Assembly (NCBI GenBank): GCA_034096865.1
Contig: JAWQFJ010025386.1
Span: forward strand, 1 to 64,000
DNA from: Theodoxus fluviatilis
Taxonomy: Eukaryota; Mollusca; Gastropoda; Cycloneritida; Neritidae
Direction of reading: 5' to 3'
Length of the DNA stretch: 64,000 bases
Positions 46,318-57,434 of the stretch are shown here, piece by piece. The translations under genes and the position numbers were made by a program. Position 1 is the first letter of the stretch, and the number at the start of each line of letters is the position of its first letter. The notes under the pieces are model-generated. The model saw only the letters and a list, made by a program, of their open reading frames with translations. It did not search any database and was not told where the DNA came from.

Positions 46318-48232
46318 ACTACTCCTGCCACTACAGCTGCTACTAGTGTAACCACTGCCACTACAGCTGCTACTAGTGTAACCACTGCCACTACAGCTGC
46401 TACTAGTGTAACCACTGCCACTACAGCTGCTACTAGTGTAACCACTGCCACTACAGCTGGTACTAGTGTAACCACTGCCACTACAGCTGGTACTAGTGTA
46501 ACCACTGCCACTACAGCTGCTACTAGTGTAGCCACTGCCACTACAGCTGCTACTAGTGTAACCACTGCCGCTACAGCTGCTACTAGTGTAACTACTGCCA
46601 CTACAGCTGGTACTAGTGTAACCACTGCCACTGCAGCTGCTACTAGTGTAACCACTGCCACTACAGCTGGTACTAGTGTAACTACTGCCACTACAGCTGG
46701 TACTAGTGTAACCACTGCCACTACAGCTGCTACTAGTGTAACCACTGCCGCTACAGCTGCTACTAGTGTAACCACTGCCACTACAGCTGCTACTAGTGTA
46801 ACCACTGCCGCTACAGCTGGTACTAGTGTAACCACTGCCACTACAGCTGCTACTAGTGTAACCACTGCCACTACAGCTGCTACTAGTGTAACCACTGCCA
46901 CTACAGCTGCTACTAGTGTAACCACTGCCACTACAGCTGCTACTAGTGTAACCACTGCCACTACAGCTGCTACTAGTGTAACCACTGCCGCTACAGCTGC
47001 TACTAGTGTAACCACTGCCACTACAGCTGCTACTAGTGTAACCACTGCCACTACAGCTGCTACTAGTGTAACCACTGCCACTACAGCTGCTACTAGTGTA
47101 ACCACTGCCGCTACAGCTGCTACTAGTGTAACCACTGCCACTACAGCTGCTACTAGTGTAACCACTGCCACTACAGCTGCTACTAGTGTAACCACTGCCA
47201 CTACAGCTGCTACTAGTGTAACCACTGCCACTACAGCTGCTACTAGTGTAACCACTGCCACTACAGCTGCTACTAGTGTAACCACTGCCACTACAGCTGC
47301 TACTAGTGTAACCACTGCCACTACAGCTGCTACTAGTGTAACCACTGCCGCTACAGCTGCTACTAGTGTAACCACTGCCACTACAGCTGCTACTAGTGTA
47401 ACCACTGCCACTACAGCTGCTACTAGTGTAACCACTGCCGCTACAGCTGCTACTAGTGTAACCACTGCCACTACAGCTGCTACTAGTGTAAGCACTCCCA
47501 CTACAGCTGCTACTAGTGTAACCACTGCCACTACAGCTGGTACTAGTGTAACCACTGCCACTACAGCTGCTACTAGTGTAACCACTGCCACTACAGCTGC
47601 TACTAGTGTAACCACTGCCACTACAGCTGCTACTAGTGTAACCACTGCCACTACAGCTGCTACTAGTGTAACTACTGCCACTACAGCTGGTACTAGTGTA
47701 ACCACTGCCACTACAGCTGCTACTAGTGTAACCACTGCCACTACAGCTGCTACTAGTGTAACCACTGCCACTACAGCTGCTACTAGTGTAACCACTGCCA
47801 CTACAGCTGCTACTAGTGTAGCCACTGCCACTACAGCTGGTACTAGTGTAACCACTGCCACTACAGCTGCTACTAGTGTAACCACTGCCACTACAGCTGC
47901 TACTAGTGTAACCACTGCCACTACAGCTGCTACTAGTGTAACCACTGCCACTACAGCTGGTACTAGTGTAACCACTGCCACTACAGCTGCTACTAGTGTA
48001 ACTACTGCCACTACAGCTGCTACTAGTGTAACCACTGCCACTACAGCTGCTACTAGTGTAACCACTGCCACTACAGCTGCTACTAGTGTAACCACTGCCA
48101 CTACAGCTGGTACTAGTGTAACCACTGCCACTACAGCTGCTACTAGTGTAACTACTGCCGCTACAGCTGCTACTAGTGTAACCACTGCCACTACAGCTGC
48201 TACTATTGTAACCACTGCCACTGACATTTCTG
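46318..48232. repeat. 30-bp minisatellite, about 64 copies
   Basis: Units of accactgccactacagctgc then tactagtgta. The main variants are gctgctac/gctggtac and gccac/gccgc. The period of 30 keeps two long minus-strand frames open (695 and 644 codons, Val/Ala/Thr and Ser/Gly/Tyr rich). They lie in an intron on the wrong strand and are not genes. Each unit carries a branch-point-like tactag and a cactacag that resembles an acceptor. Confidence 0.97.
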
Positions 48233-48242
48233 CCATGTGTCA

Positions 48243-48297
48243 CTGCTGCTACTGCTAATGCTGCTACTACTACTCCTACTCCTAATTCTACTACAAT

Positions 48298-48356
<59 letters not shown>

Positions 48357-48422
48357 TTACTACTACTACTACTTCAGTGATACTACTACTACTACTGCTA
48401 CTATTACTACTATTACTACTAT

Positions 48423-48482
<60 letters not shown>

Positions 48483-48600
48483 CAACATCATCATCACTAC
48501 TATCACTAGTACTACTTTAATTACTACTACTATACTGCTACTACTGCTGCTACTCCTGCTTCTCTGCTACAACTGCCACCTCTGTCACCATTATATTTCT
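48243..48600. repeat. CTA trinucleotide repeat
   Basis: Mainly tac/cta triplets with ctg and att interruptions, continuing from the 30-bp array toward the Y-box exon. Confidence 0.95.
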
Positions 48601-48708
48601 GTCACACACTTTGGGTAGTGGTCAGTGCTGAGCTTTTGCTGAAGAATGCAGGCTGCATGCATATTGTTGAGGTTTCCTTGACCACTGGCCACCTACCATC
48701 GGCGGCAG

Positions 48709-48863
48709 CTCAGTCGTGTGTACCCCAAGGGCCAGCGCGTGGACTCCTCCAACTACGACCCTGTTTCCACCTGGAACATCGGGTCCCAGCTGGTCGCCCT
48801 TAACTACCAGACTCCTGACAGGCCTATGCAGATCAACCAGGGCCGCTTCTTTCAGAATGGACG
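48709..48863 (+). CDS. PLCG1: PLCG exon: Y box core
   Basis: Encodes [20 protein letters not shown], then [20 protein letters not shown] and [11 protein letters not shown]. The Arg and Tyr of LSRVYP and the DSSNYDP and LVALNYQTP motifs are conserved Y-box active-site elements. The acceptor is ggcggcag (48707-48708). An alternative acceptor six bases later (gctcag) would be phase-compatible with the 46099 donor but would drop LS. The donor is gtgagg. Confidence 0.94.
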
Positions 48864-48879
48864 GTGAGGGCTGTGGAGT

Positions 48880-49010
48880 CAGTCAGTCAGTCAGTCACTG
48901 TCAGTCAGTCAGTCAGTCAGTCAGTCTGTCGGTCAGTGAGCAATTGACTGACTGACTTATTGACTGCCTGCCTACCTGCCTGCCTGCCTGACTGAGAGAA
49001 TGGGTGAGCA
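48880..49010. repeat. GTCA and CTGC tetranucleotide repeats
   Basis: agtcagtcagtc units right after the donor at 48864, then ctgcctgcctacctg units. Confidence 0.93.
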
Positions 49011-49307
49011 AGCCAGTGAGGGAACACGTGAAAGAGCGAGTGCTTGAGTGAGAACATGAGTAAATAAACAAGAAGGTAAGGTAAAATGGGTGTAGGATTC
49101 AGTGAATGAGAAAGATGATGAAATATTTAACTGATAACATGGGAAAATGCATGGATAAGTGAGAGCATAGTGTGAGTATATATGACATCTGATCTGCTCT
49201 GTTCTGTCAAAGATTCATTGAGTAAGTCTCTTGCTGGGAGATGGCAATGCATTTTGCACTGGGAGCCATGTGACGGCACTGAGGAATGTCGTTTCCTTCT
49301 TTGCCAG

Positions 49308-49416
49308 ATGTGGCTACGTTCTGCAGCCAGAGCTGATGAGGACAGAGTTCTACAATCCCTTCGACAAAAAATTCCTCAGCCAGGTCGGAGTGGAGCCCCT
49401 GACCCTCACAATAGTG
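49308..49416 (+). CDS. PLCG1: PLCG exon: Y box end, C2 start
   Basis: Encodes CGYVLQPELMRTEFYNPFDK then KFLSQVGVEPLTLTIV. CGYVLQP closes the TIM barrel and EPLTLTIV is the first C2 strand. The acceptor is ttgccag and the donor gtaaga. Ends in phase 0. Confidence 0.95.
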
Positions 49417-49630
49417 GTAAGAAGTTGAATCGTGCTTTGTGATATAAGGGAATTACCTTTTCACTGCTGTGAAAGAGCTCCTGACTGACTTCAACAACTG
49501 TTTTCTACCCTGAAAAAGTACACCTGTCTGCAATGTTTCAACATTTTGGCTCTTGTGGAAGAGGAGAAATTGACAAAAGAAGGATCAGAGAGCCAAACCC
49601 AAAGTATGGGATTAGGAAAAAATGAAGGTG

Positions 49631-49732
49631 GACACCCACCCGCCCACCCACACACACTCACCCACCCACACACACTCACACTCGCACACACACACACACG
49701 TTACACACACACACACACACACACACACATGC
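49631..49732. repeat. CA repeat
   Basis: cacccacc then cacaca microsatellite in the intron after 49416. Confidence 0.95.
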
Positions 49733-50004
49733 CTTCCCTGAAAAAACAAACCACTGACTTTGAATGTAGTAGTAATTTGGAGCTGTAAACTATGTGCAAC
49801 ACTAAAGCCAAAGACAATTCATTGTGAACATGTTGACCCCTGTTATGGCGCTGTAGAATCAACCTTCCAGGGACCACCGCACAGCTGCCTGCGGGAGTGG
49901 GTGAGGCACTTGACAGGCAAAGTGGATGAGCCAGTGAATGCTCCAAGCGAAGCAAGGCCTCGGAAGACAATGTGGAGACTGACTTGCTGCTTGCATGTTG
50001 CCAG

Positions 50005-50119
50005 ATTGTCGGGGCGAGACACCTGGTGAAGTCGGGGCGGGGCGTTGTCAGTCCCTTTGTGGAGGTGGAGGTCATCGGCATGGAGTGTGATGCCCAGAAA
50101 TACAAGACTGGCACCAAAG
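50005..50119 (+). CDS. PLCG1: PLCG exon: C2 domain, part 2
   Basis: Encodes [20 protein letters not shown] then [18 protein letters not shown]. It matches the GARHL.K.GRG.V.PFVE.E segment of the PLC-gamma C2. The acceptor is gttgccag. The donor gttaat is weaker than at neighbouring exons but phase-correct for VDNGLNPVW. Confidence 0.94.
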
Positions 50120-50139
50120 GTTAATGCTCACCCCCTCTG

Positions 50140-50612
50140 TCTTGTCTTGTCTTTCTTGCTGTCTTTGTCGGTCCTTCTATCTTTCTATATCTTTCTCTGT
50201 CTCTGTCTGTCTGTCTCTCTGCCTTTCTGTCTCTGTCTCTGTGTCTCTGTCTTTCTGTCTTTCTCTGTCTGTCTGTCTCTGTCTCTGTCTGTCTGTCTTT
50301 CTATGTCTTTCTGTCTCTCTGTCTTTTTTGGTCTTTTTCTTTCTCTGTCTCTGTCTCTGTCTTTCTCGTCTCTCTGTCTCTCTGTCTTTTCTCTGTCTTT
50401 CTGTCTCACTCACTCTCTGTCTGTCTCTGTCTGTCTGTCTCTGACTCTCTGCCTTTCTCTGTCTCTCTCTGTCTTTCTGTCTTTCTCTGTCTTCTGTCTT
50501 GTTGTCTCTCTATCTTTCTCTGTCTCTCTGTCTTTCTATCTCTCTTTCTGTCTCTCCCTTTCACTGCCTGTCTGTCTCTGTCTGTCTCTGTCTGTCTCTG
50601 TCTGTCTTTGTC

Positions 50613-50683
<71 letters not shown>

Positions 50684-50704
50684 GCCTGCCTGCCTGCCTG
50701 CCTG

Positions 50705-50758
<54 letters not shown>

Positions 50759-50765
50759 CCCCCCC
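50140..50765. repeat. CTGT/CT repeat and C run
   Basis: tctgtctctgtctttctg-like sequence, then pure ctgt, then tctc, then a run of C. It begins about 20 bases after a donor. Long Ser/Leu/Cys and Arg/Glu/Thr frames are artefacts. Confidence 0.97.
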
Positions 50766-50966
50766 CCCCCTCCCTCCCTCCACCCCTCAACCTTCACCCC
50801 TCAACCTCCATCCCCACACCCTTTCCCAACCCCACCCATCCCTTCTCTCCTTCCCTCCCTCCTTTAAGTTTCTGTTAGCTATTGTATGTGTTTGTGTCTG
50901 CTTTTAAGCAAATGTTTCTGTGTGTATGTGTGTGTGTGTGTTTGGTTATATGGAAATATTTTTCTC

Positions 50967-50998
<32 letters not shown>

Positions 50999-51183
50999 CA
51001 TTTACAAGCACTAATGTGCTTTTTCCATACCGCATCCTTCTGTCATGTAGTTTGTTTTCATCATAGTACATACTTAATATGAAAGCTTGACCCTTCCATA
51101 ATTTCTTCTCATGTCTAGCAAGTAGCTCATGGGAAAGACGTGGATTCGTGTGAAAATATTTATTTGGTATTTTCCCTTTCAAG

Positions 51184-51342
51184 TGGACAATGGGTTGAAC
51201 CCTGTGTGGAACGAGACGTGTGTGTTTGACGTGCTCTGCGGTGACCTTGCCATCATTCGCTTCGCCATCATGGATGAGGATATCTTTGGGGAGCCCAATT
51301 TCTTGGGACAAGCCACCTTCCCCATCCCCAGTATTCGCCAAG
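51184..51342 (+). CDS. PLCG1: PLCG exon: C2 domain, part 3
   Basis: Encodes VDNGLNPVWNETCVFDVLCG, then DLAIIRFAIMDEDIFGEPNF and LGQATFPIPSIRQ. NGLNPVW and the D.D.F....FLGQAT motifs are typical C2. The acceptor tttcaag has a strong pyrimidine run; the donor is gtgagg. Confidence 0.96.
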
Positions 51343-51524
51343 GTGAGGAGTGAGGAAACCAGAGATGTGTTGCCTCCGGTTTGCAGAGTCAGCTCAAGTG
51401 GAAGTGATGTTTGATTGGCACCTGACCCCCAAATTTGCTACGTTGTAGTACATCTTCAAATTGGAGACATCATAGTGGAAGCCCAGTTCAGATGATAACA
51501 TTTAACAAAAGTTGAGGGTGTGTG

Positions 51525-51530
51525 GAGAGG

Positions 51531-51598
<68 letters not shown>

Positions 51599-51751
51599 GA
51601 GAGGGGAGGGAGGGAGGGAGGGTAGTGGAGGGAGGGAGGTAGGGAGGGCGGGAGGGAGGGAGGGAGGGAGGGAGGGAGGGAGGGAGGGAGGGAGGGAGGG
51701 AGGGAGGGAGGGAGGGAGGGAGGGAGGGAGAGAGAGAGAGAGAGAGAGAGA

Positions 51752-51789
<38 letters not shown>

Positions 51790-51800
51790 TGGTGGTGGTT
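51525..51800. repeat. GA, GGGA and GT runs
   Basis: Three adjoining microsatellites: gaga, then ggga, then gaga and gtgt, ending in ggtggtggt. Confidence 0.97.
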
Positions 51801-51939
51801 ACCCAGTCTGTATATGCAATCCAAACAGCATCTGGTATTATTCTAAAGGGATTGTTGTACTGATCAAGGAGCTGGAATCGACATAGGGATGAAAAAGCAG
51901 ACAGCGTCTGGTTTTGGAAATGGATTTGTTTCAAGAACT

Positions 51940-52101
51940 GAGTGACTGGACACTGGGTATGACTGGACACCGGGTATGACTGGACACTGGGTATGACTGG
52001 ACGTTGGGTATGACTGGACACTGGGTATGACTGGACACTGGGTATGACTGGACACTGGGTATGACTGGACACTGGGTATGACTGGACACTGGGTATGACT
52101 G
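51940..52101. repeat. 17-bp minisatellite, left block
   Basis: About nine units of gtatgactggacactgg. The same unit forms the large block at 55176. The two are parts of one array separated by an inserted 3-kb segment. Confidence 0.95.
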
Positions 52102-52264
52102 CTCCAGGCCTGGGTACCCATACGAATTTTGCGTATTAATACGCGAGAAAAAATGAAATACAAAAATTACGCCTGCCTCTGAAAAAATACGCTGAAAAAA
52201 TGCAGCTTTTGCGTATTCGTAAATGTGCAATTTCGCGCAATACAAGTCCACGCCTGGCACGCGT

Positions 52265-52492
52265 GGCCCATATCCAGAACGGTGACTTATATTTTTAACA
52301 CTCGATTTATCCCCTAGCCCCGGGTTATCTTGATCGGTGAGATAAGGTACGCTCTCCAGAGGATCCTAGGTTGCGCTTTGCTATATATACTGGTTTCCAG
52401 CCAAGGGAGAGCGGAACAGACAGTTGGAATCGTCTGAGTATAATTTAGAGATAAATCGGGGTTAAAATAACACGCCGTTCTGGATACGGGCC
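52265..52492 (-). mobile_element. 235-bp MITE family, copy B (diverged)
   Basis: Reverse-orientation copy of the element at 22188 and 59497, sharing ggctggaaaccag (as its reverse complement ctggtttccagcc), gagataaatcggggtt and the ggccc ends. It is more diverged; the flanks (cgt / ctg) do not form a duplication. Confidence 0.82.
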
Positions 52493-52696
52493 CTGTTTCC
52501 GTTAAAGTTTGAGTGGCACACACAGTCTGCGTCTGTGCGTCTGTGCGAGAACGCTCACGGTCACCATGAGTAGAGTAGAGTAGATTCTTCGGCTTGCTTA
52601 GGCGTCCAGGGCCTGTCGCTGATTCTCGTGGCTCTCTGGCTGTATTTTCATTGTTCTTATGGATACTGGTCTTTTGACCAGGCTTAGTCTAGACCT

Positions 52697-52698
<2 letters not shown>

Positions 52699-52793
<95 letters not shown>

Positions 52794-52854
52794 GTCTGTC
52801 TGTCTGTCTGTCTGTTTCTCTCTCTCACTCTCTCTCTTTCTCTCTCACCTTCCC

Positions 52855-52898
<44 letters not shown>

Positions 52899-52916
52899 TG
52901 TGTGTGTGTGTGTGTA
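52699..52916. repeat. CT then GT dinucleotide repeats
   Basis: Long perfect tctc run, then ctgt units and gtgt. Confidence 0.97.
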
Positions 52917-53474
52917 TTTCTTGGTTGTTTTATCCAACATGCACTGTACTGAAAATCATAGGCTTGATCACTTCAAGTTCCTGGAGGATATATGGTAAGC
53001 AAATTTTTTTGGAAGAGGTTCCGTAGCCGTGCGGTACGGCTACCGAATTTATTTTGTAGGTAGCCGTACGGCCTCGTACGGTTACCCAGCTGCTTGTTTG
53101 AATATATCAATAACATAACTCCATCCCACGTTTGACTCTCAACGGGTGGTCCCTATGCCCTAACTCCAGGGCCCAACGCTGATCATTCTGAACACAGAGA
53201 TGTAATACTATCTCTGACACAGGTTGGTCACGTGACTTCGAATCCACATTCCAATGATTCTACCAATCAAAATTCAACATGATCAGAAGACCATTGAGAG
53301 TAAAAAGAGGCGATTCTATTTCACTCCAATTATTTATCCCGATAGATAAACACAAACTTGGTGTTCTAATAAAACTAATCTATGAGATTTTCAGGAAATC
53401 ATTTGAGAACTACTTTTAGCGCGAACATGTCTATAAGGTTGTAAACTGCCTTGCGCACGTGCGATTGTGTATAT

Positions 53475-53992
53475 ACAGTAGTCGCCGCTTATTAAAAACA
53501 CATTGGGACCGAACAAAAGTGTTTTTAATAAGCGGCGTTTTTATTAACCGGCACTTCCCGCTTCACCAAGCCGTTGCGTTTCTTCCACCTGTTAAACCAC
53601 CCATTTGTAGCTTTGAATTCGGAGCGACCAAGCTGGGAAGCAATCTGTTCCGCCTTCTGACACAGGATTGGGCCGTTTACAGGTGTGTTGCGCGCTTGGA
53701 TAGAGTCGAACCACCGCTTTAAGCCATCTTCTGTCTCTTTATCCTTCCCGCAGCGCCGACGCTTCCTTTGGCCTTGACTGGAGCCCTCTGCGATATCAGC
53801 CCTAAGTTCATCTTCTTTTTTCAGTGTCTGGCACAGAAATGATGCCGACACACCCAAAATGTCAGCACCCTCCCTCAAACTTTTAGAATTTAGCTCTCGG
53901 TAGCGATCAAGCAAGTCCACTTTGTCTTTGGGTGTCATTTCTGTTCTTTTTCTTTTCTTTGGAGCTGAAGTTAAAGCCATTTTCTGATTCAC
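53475..53992 (-). pseudogene. Tigger/pogo-type transposase N-terminus
   Basis: The minus-strand frame 53525-53992 (155 codons) starts MNQKMALTSAPKKRKRTEMT. It has a CENP-B-type N-terminal helix-turn-helix (KDKVDLLDRYREL...ILGVSASFLC) and a Tc5/CENP-B second HTH (GLKRWFDSIQARNTPVNGPI...GWFNRWKKRNGL). It stops before any DDE domain. tacagtagtcgccgcttatt at 53474-53493 is the probable inverted end, next to TA. cgccgctt/aagcggcg around 53484-53537 form a local hairpin. The other end was not found. Inactive remnant. Confidence 0.83.
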
Positions 53993-55175
53993 TGCTTATC
54001 CAGCGAGACTAGACAGTGTTGAATTGACATCTGACGGTTTGCTGACAAGGTACGTGTAATCACTGTTCACACAAACGCTGAAGCGTCTTTAGTTGTCATC
54101 TAACGGTTTGCTGACAAGAATTCACAACCAGAGATCGACTCTGACCCTCCGAACTCGCTCAATGAAGTATAAATATTGCTGTTGTATTCAAAGTCCTTAT
54201 AATTAGTAGAGTTCACAATATTACACTCTTGTGATTCGAATTTTACCGCACACAAGTTTTACATTCATGGGAAATCGATGTTTAGAAAATGAACTGACCG
54301 AAAAATGGCTGCCAGTATGGAGTGTATCACAACAAGCGGAGGAATACACTCAGGATGTGATATGGCATTCAGCGTGGCTGTTCAGAACGGTGGTATGCAT
54401 TTTATGGAAGAATTTAGGCTATCACGTGACCAACCTGTTGCTGAGACTATATTCACTAGTCTCAGCGACGCTGAATGAACGCTGATGTGACAAAAAGTAA
54501 CACGTCCGGGTTTAGGTGAAACAATGCCTTCTGTGTCCTTACCTCATCCAGGTCGCGAGATGAATGCAGAGAGTGACTGCTGGTTCCACAGGCCTAGGGC
54601 CAGTGACCACCGCACTTTTTCCAGTGTGATTGCTCCACATTGTTCGTGTTTATTTATTCGGTTATCTGCAGCACGACGGCTGCCCTGTGCTCCCAGAACT
54701 CTTTGACAGAACCCTTTCTAGTGTTCCTTTTGCCTTTCGACTGCTGCTCAAACTTTTGATTGTATGCGTTTCGGTAGCATCACCGTTTCTTCAGAGAAGA
54801 TAAATTTGCGCAGTTGAATTGTGATTTGATTGTTTATCTGCTTGGATACGTTTGAATACTGTGTGTGTGATGCTCTAGTTGCGAACATAAACAGTGTAAC
54901 AGTAACTACGGTGAAACTCCCCGGACAAGCAAAGTCAGTCAGGCGGGGTGGCGGGTGCGGCATAGGCTGAGCGCTATCGACCACTATAAGGCAGAACGAG
55001 TGTGTGTGTGCTCAAGGGGGAGTTAACTCTTCACTTGCATTGCCTCTTTGTATGCAAACCAAAAGCGGTATTTTTTAAATTGTCGGTCCGCGCAAAAAAT
55101 ATGCACAGTTAAAAAAAAAAACGCATATCTGAACCAGTGAGTACGCAGAGGCAAAATTTGGGGTACCGTGGTCTG
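53993..55175. other. Insertion interior, no gene recognised
   Basis: Right part of the 3-kb insertion. No intact frame with a known family and no second Tigger end. Confidence 0.5.
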
Positions 55176-56665
55176 CTGGACACTGGGTATGACTGGACGT
55201 TGGGTATGACTGGACACTGGGTATGACTGGACGTTGGGTATGACTGGTCACTGGGTATGACTGGTCACTGGGTATGACTGGATGCTGGGTATGACTGGAC
55301 ACTGGGTATGACTGGACACTGGGTGTGACTGGTCACTGGGTATGACTGGACACTGTATGACTGGACACTGGGTATGACTGGACGTTGGGTATGACTGGAC
55401 ACTGGGTATGACTGGACACTGAGTGTGACTGGTCACTGTGTATGACTGGACACTGGGTATGACTGGACACTGGGTATGACTGGACTTTGGGTATGACTGG
55501 ACACTGGGTATGACTGGACGTTGAGTAGGACTGGACACTGGGTATGACTGGACACTGGGTGTGACTGCACGTTGGGTATGACTGGACACTGGGTATGACT
55601 GGACACTGGGTATGACTGGACACTGGGTATGACTGGACACTGGGTATGTCTGGACACTGTGTATGACTGGACACTGGGTATGACTGGACACTGGGTATGA
55701 CTGGACACTGGGTATGACTGGACACTGGGTGTGACTGGACACTGGGTATGACTGGACACGGTATGACTGGACACTGTGTATGACTGGACACTGGGTATGT
55801 CTGGACACTGGGTATGACTGGACACTGGGTATGACTGGACGTTGGGTATGACTGGACACTGGGTATGACTGGACACTGGGTATGACTGGACACTGGGTAT
55901 GACTGGACACTGGGTATGACTGGACACTGGGTGTGACTGGACACGGTATGACTGGACGTTGGGTATGACTGGACACTGAGTATGACTGGACACTGGGTAT
56001 GACTGGACCCTGTGTATGACTGGACACTGGGTATGACTGGACACTGGGTATGACTGGACACTGGGTATGACTGGACACTGGGTATGACTGGACACTGTGT
56101 ATGACTGGACACTGGGTATGACTGGACACTGGGTATGACTGGACACTGGGTGTGACTGGACACTGGGTGTGACTGGACACTGTGTATGACTGGACACTGG
56201 GTATGTCTGGGCACTGGGTATGACTGGACACTGGGTATGACTGGACACTGGGTATGACTGGACACTGGGAATGACTGGACACTGGGTATGAATGGACACT
56301 GGGTATGACTGGACACTGGGTATGACTGGACGTAGGGTATGACTGGACACTGGGTATGACTGGACGTTGGGTATGACTGGACACTGGGTGTGACTGGACA
56401 CTGGGTGTGACTGGACACTGTGTATGACTGGACACTGGGTATGACTGGGCACTGGGTATGACTGGACACTGGGTATGACTGGACACTGGGTATGACTGGA
56501 CACTGGGAATGACTGGACACTGGGTATGAATGGACACTGGGTATGACTGGACACTGGGTATGACTGGACGTTGGGTATGACTGGACACTGGGTATGACTG
56601 GACGTTGGGTATGACTGGACACTGGGTATGACTGGACACTGGGTATGACTGGACGTTGTGTATGA
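55176..56665. repeat. 17-bp minisatellite, main block
   Basis: About 87 units of gtatgactggacactgg with variants such as gacgttgg and gtgtgac. Because 17 is not a multiple of three, every frame cycles through the same 17-residue word, so long Ser/Pro/Val/Thr frames stay open on the minus strand. These are artefacts. Confidence 0.97.
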
Positions 56666-56794
56666 TTACAGTGATCACGTAAGAGAAAGAGGCCAGAATC
56701 GCTATTTTGGATTGCTATGGATTGCACAGGTGTAGTCCTGGGAAGCCCACCCCAGGTTACAGAAAGGAGGTTCTTACGATGGGGGTTCCTCTAC

Positions 56795-56882
56795 AGTAGG
56801 TCCCCCTGTGAATTCGGAGTAAGAATTGACCCACCGCATCTCCCTACACAATTTGTAAGAGGCGAATAACTAGGGACATCGT
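56795..56882. repeat. Dispersed repeat, 3' end copy 2
   Basis: Shares gtaagaattgacccac and taagaggcgaataactagg with 5252-5330. gtaggtccccctgtgaattc just before it resembles the 39-bp unit that follows at 56985, so the 39-bp array may have arisen from this element's sequence. Confidence 0.7.
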
Positions 56883-56984
56883 GACTTGATTTGCGTTTAC
56901 TCTAGCCTGTTTAAGTGATTTTCGTGCTTAATGGCCTTATATAGCCTACACAGGCTGATAGGCCATAAAACACCATCCATCTCC

Positions 56985-57262
56985 TCCAGTAGGTCCCCCT
57001 TCATGTCCGTGCACTGTTCCTCCTTCAGTAGGTCCCCCTTCATGTCCGTGCACTGTTCCTCCTCCAGTAGGTCCCCCTTCATGTCCGTGCACTGTTCCTC
57101 CTCCAGTAGGTCCCCCTTCATGTCCGTGCACTGTTCCTCCTCCAGTAGGTCCCCCTTCATGTCCGTGCACTGTTCCTCCTCCAGTAGGTCCCCCTTCATG
57201 TCCGTGCACTGTTCCTCCTCCAGTAGGTCCCCCTTCATGTCCGTGCACTGTTCCTCCTCCAC
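56985..57262. repeat. 39-bp minisatellite with acceptor-like units
   Basis: About seven units: cctccagtaggtccccctt then catgtccgtgcactgttcct. Each has ctgttcctcctccag, a pyrimidine tract plus CAG. The last unit merges into the true acceptor region of the exon at 57286. Period 39 keeps frames open on both strands (EEEQCTDMKGDLL); not genes. Confidence 0.95.
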
Positions 57263-57285
57263 TGGGCTCCCCTCTCTGTCTGCAG

Positions 57286-57374
57286 GTTTCCGCAGTGTTC
57301 CTCTGAAGAACGGCTACAGTGAGGACCTGGAGTTGGCGTCGCTACTCATCCAGATTGAAATGAAGAACCCCAAG
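57286..57374 (+). CDS. PLCG1: PLCG exon: C2 domain, end
   Basis: Encodes [20 protein letters not shown] then [10 protein letters not shown], matching [19 protein letters not shown] at the end of the C2. The acceptor is gtctgcag, preceded at once by a 39-bp minisatellite. The donor gtgggt runs directly into a GT repeat. Confidence 0.96.
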
Positions 57375-57383
57375 GTGGGTCTC

Positions 57384-57387
<4 letters not shown>

Positions 57388-57434
<47 letters not shown>

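Larger units (their letters stand above)
52102..55175. mobile_element. 3-kb insertion splitting the 17-bp array
   Basis: Array units end at 52101 and resume at 55176. The inside borders are weakly inverted: gggtacccatacgaattttg at the left and, reversed, ggtaccccaaattttgcc at the right. The same ctgct occurs next to both borders. This suggests a DNA transposon of unknown family. It carries a 235-bp-type MITE, CT and GT repeats, and a Tigger-like transposase fragment, so it is itself a nest. Confidence 0.6.

Noticed and set aside
46149..48243. Two very long minus-strand frames (695 and 644 codons)
   Set aside because: They arise only because the 30-bp unit is a multiple of three. The composition is a simple repeat, they lie inside an intron of the + strand gene, and they show no similarity to a known family.
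55248..56727. 464-476 codon frames of Ser/Pro/Val/Thr repeats
   Set aside because: A 17-bp repeat gives the same open word in every frame; three overlapping versions exist at once.
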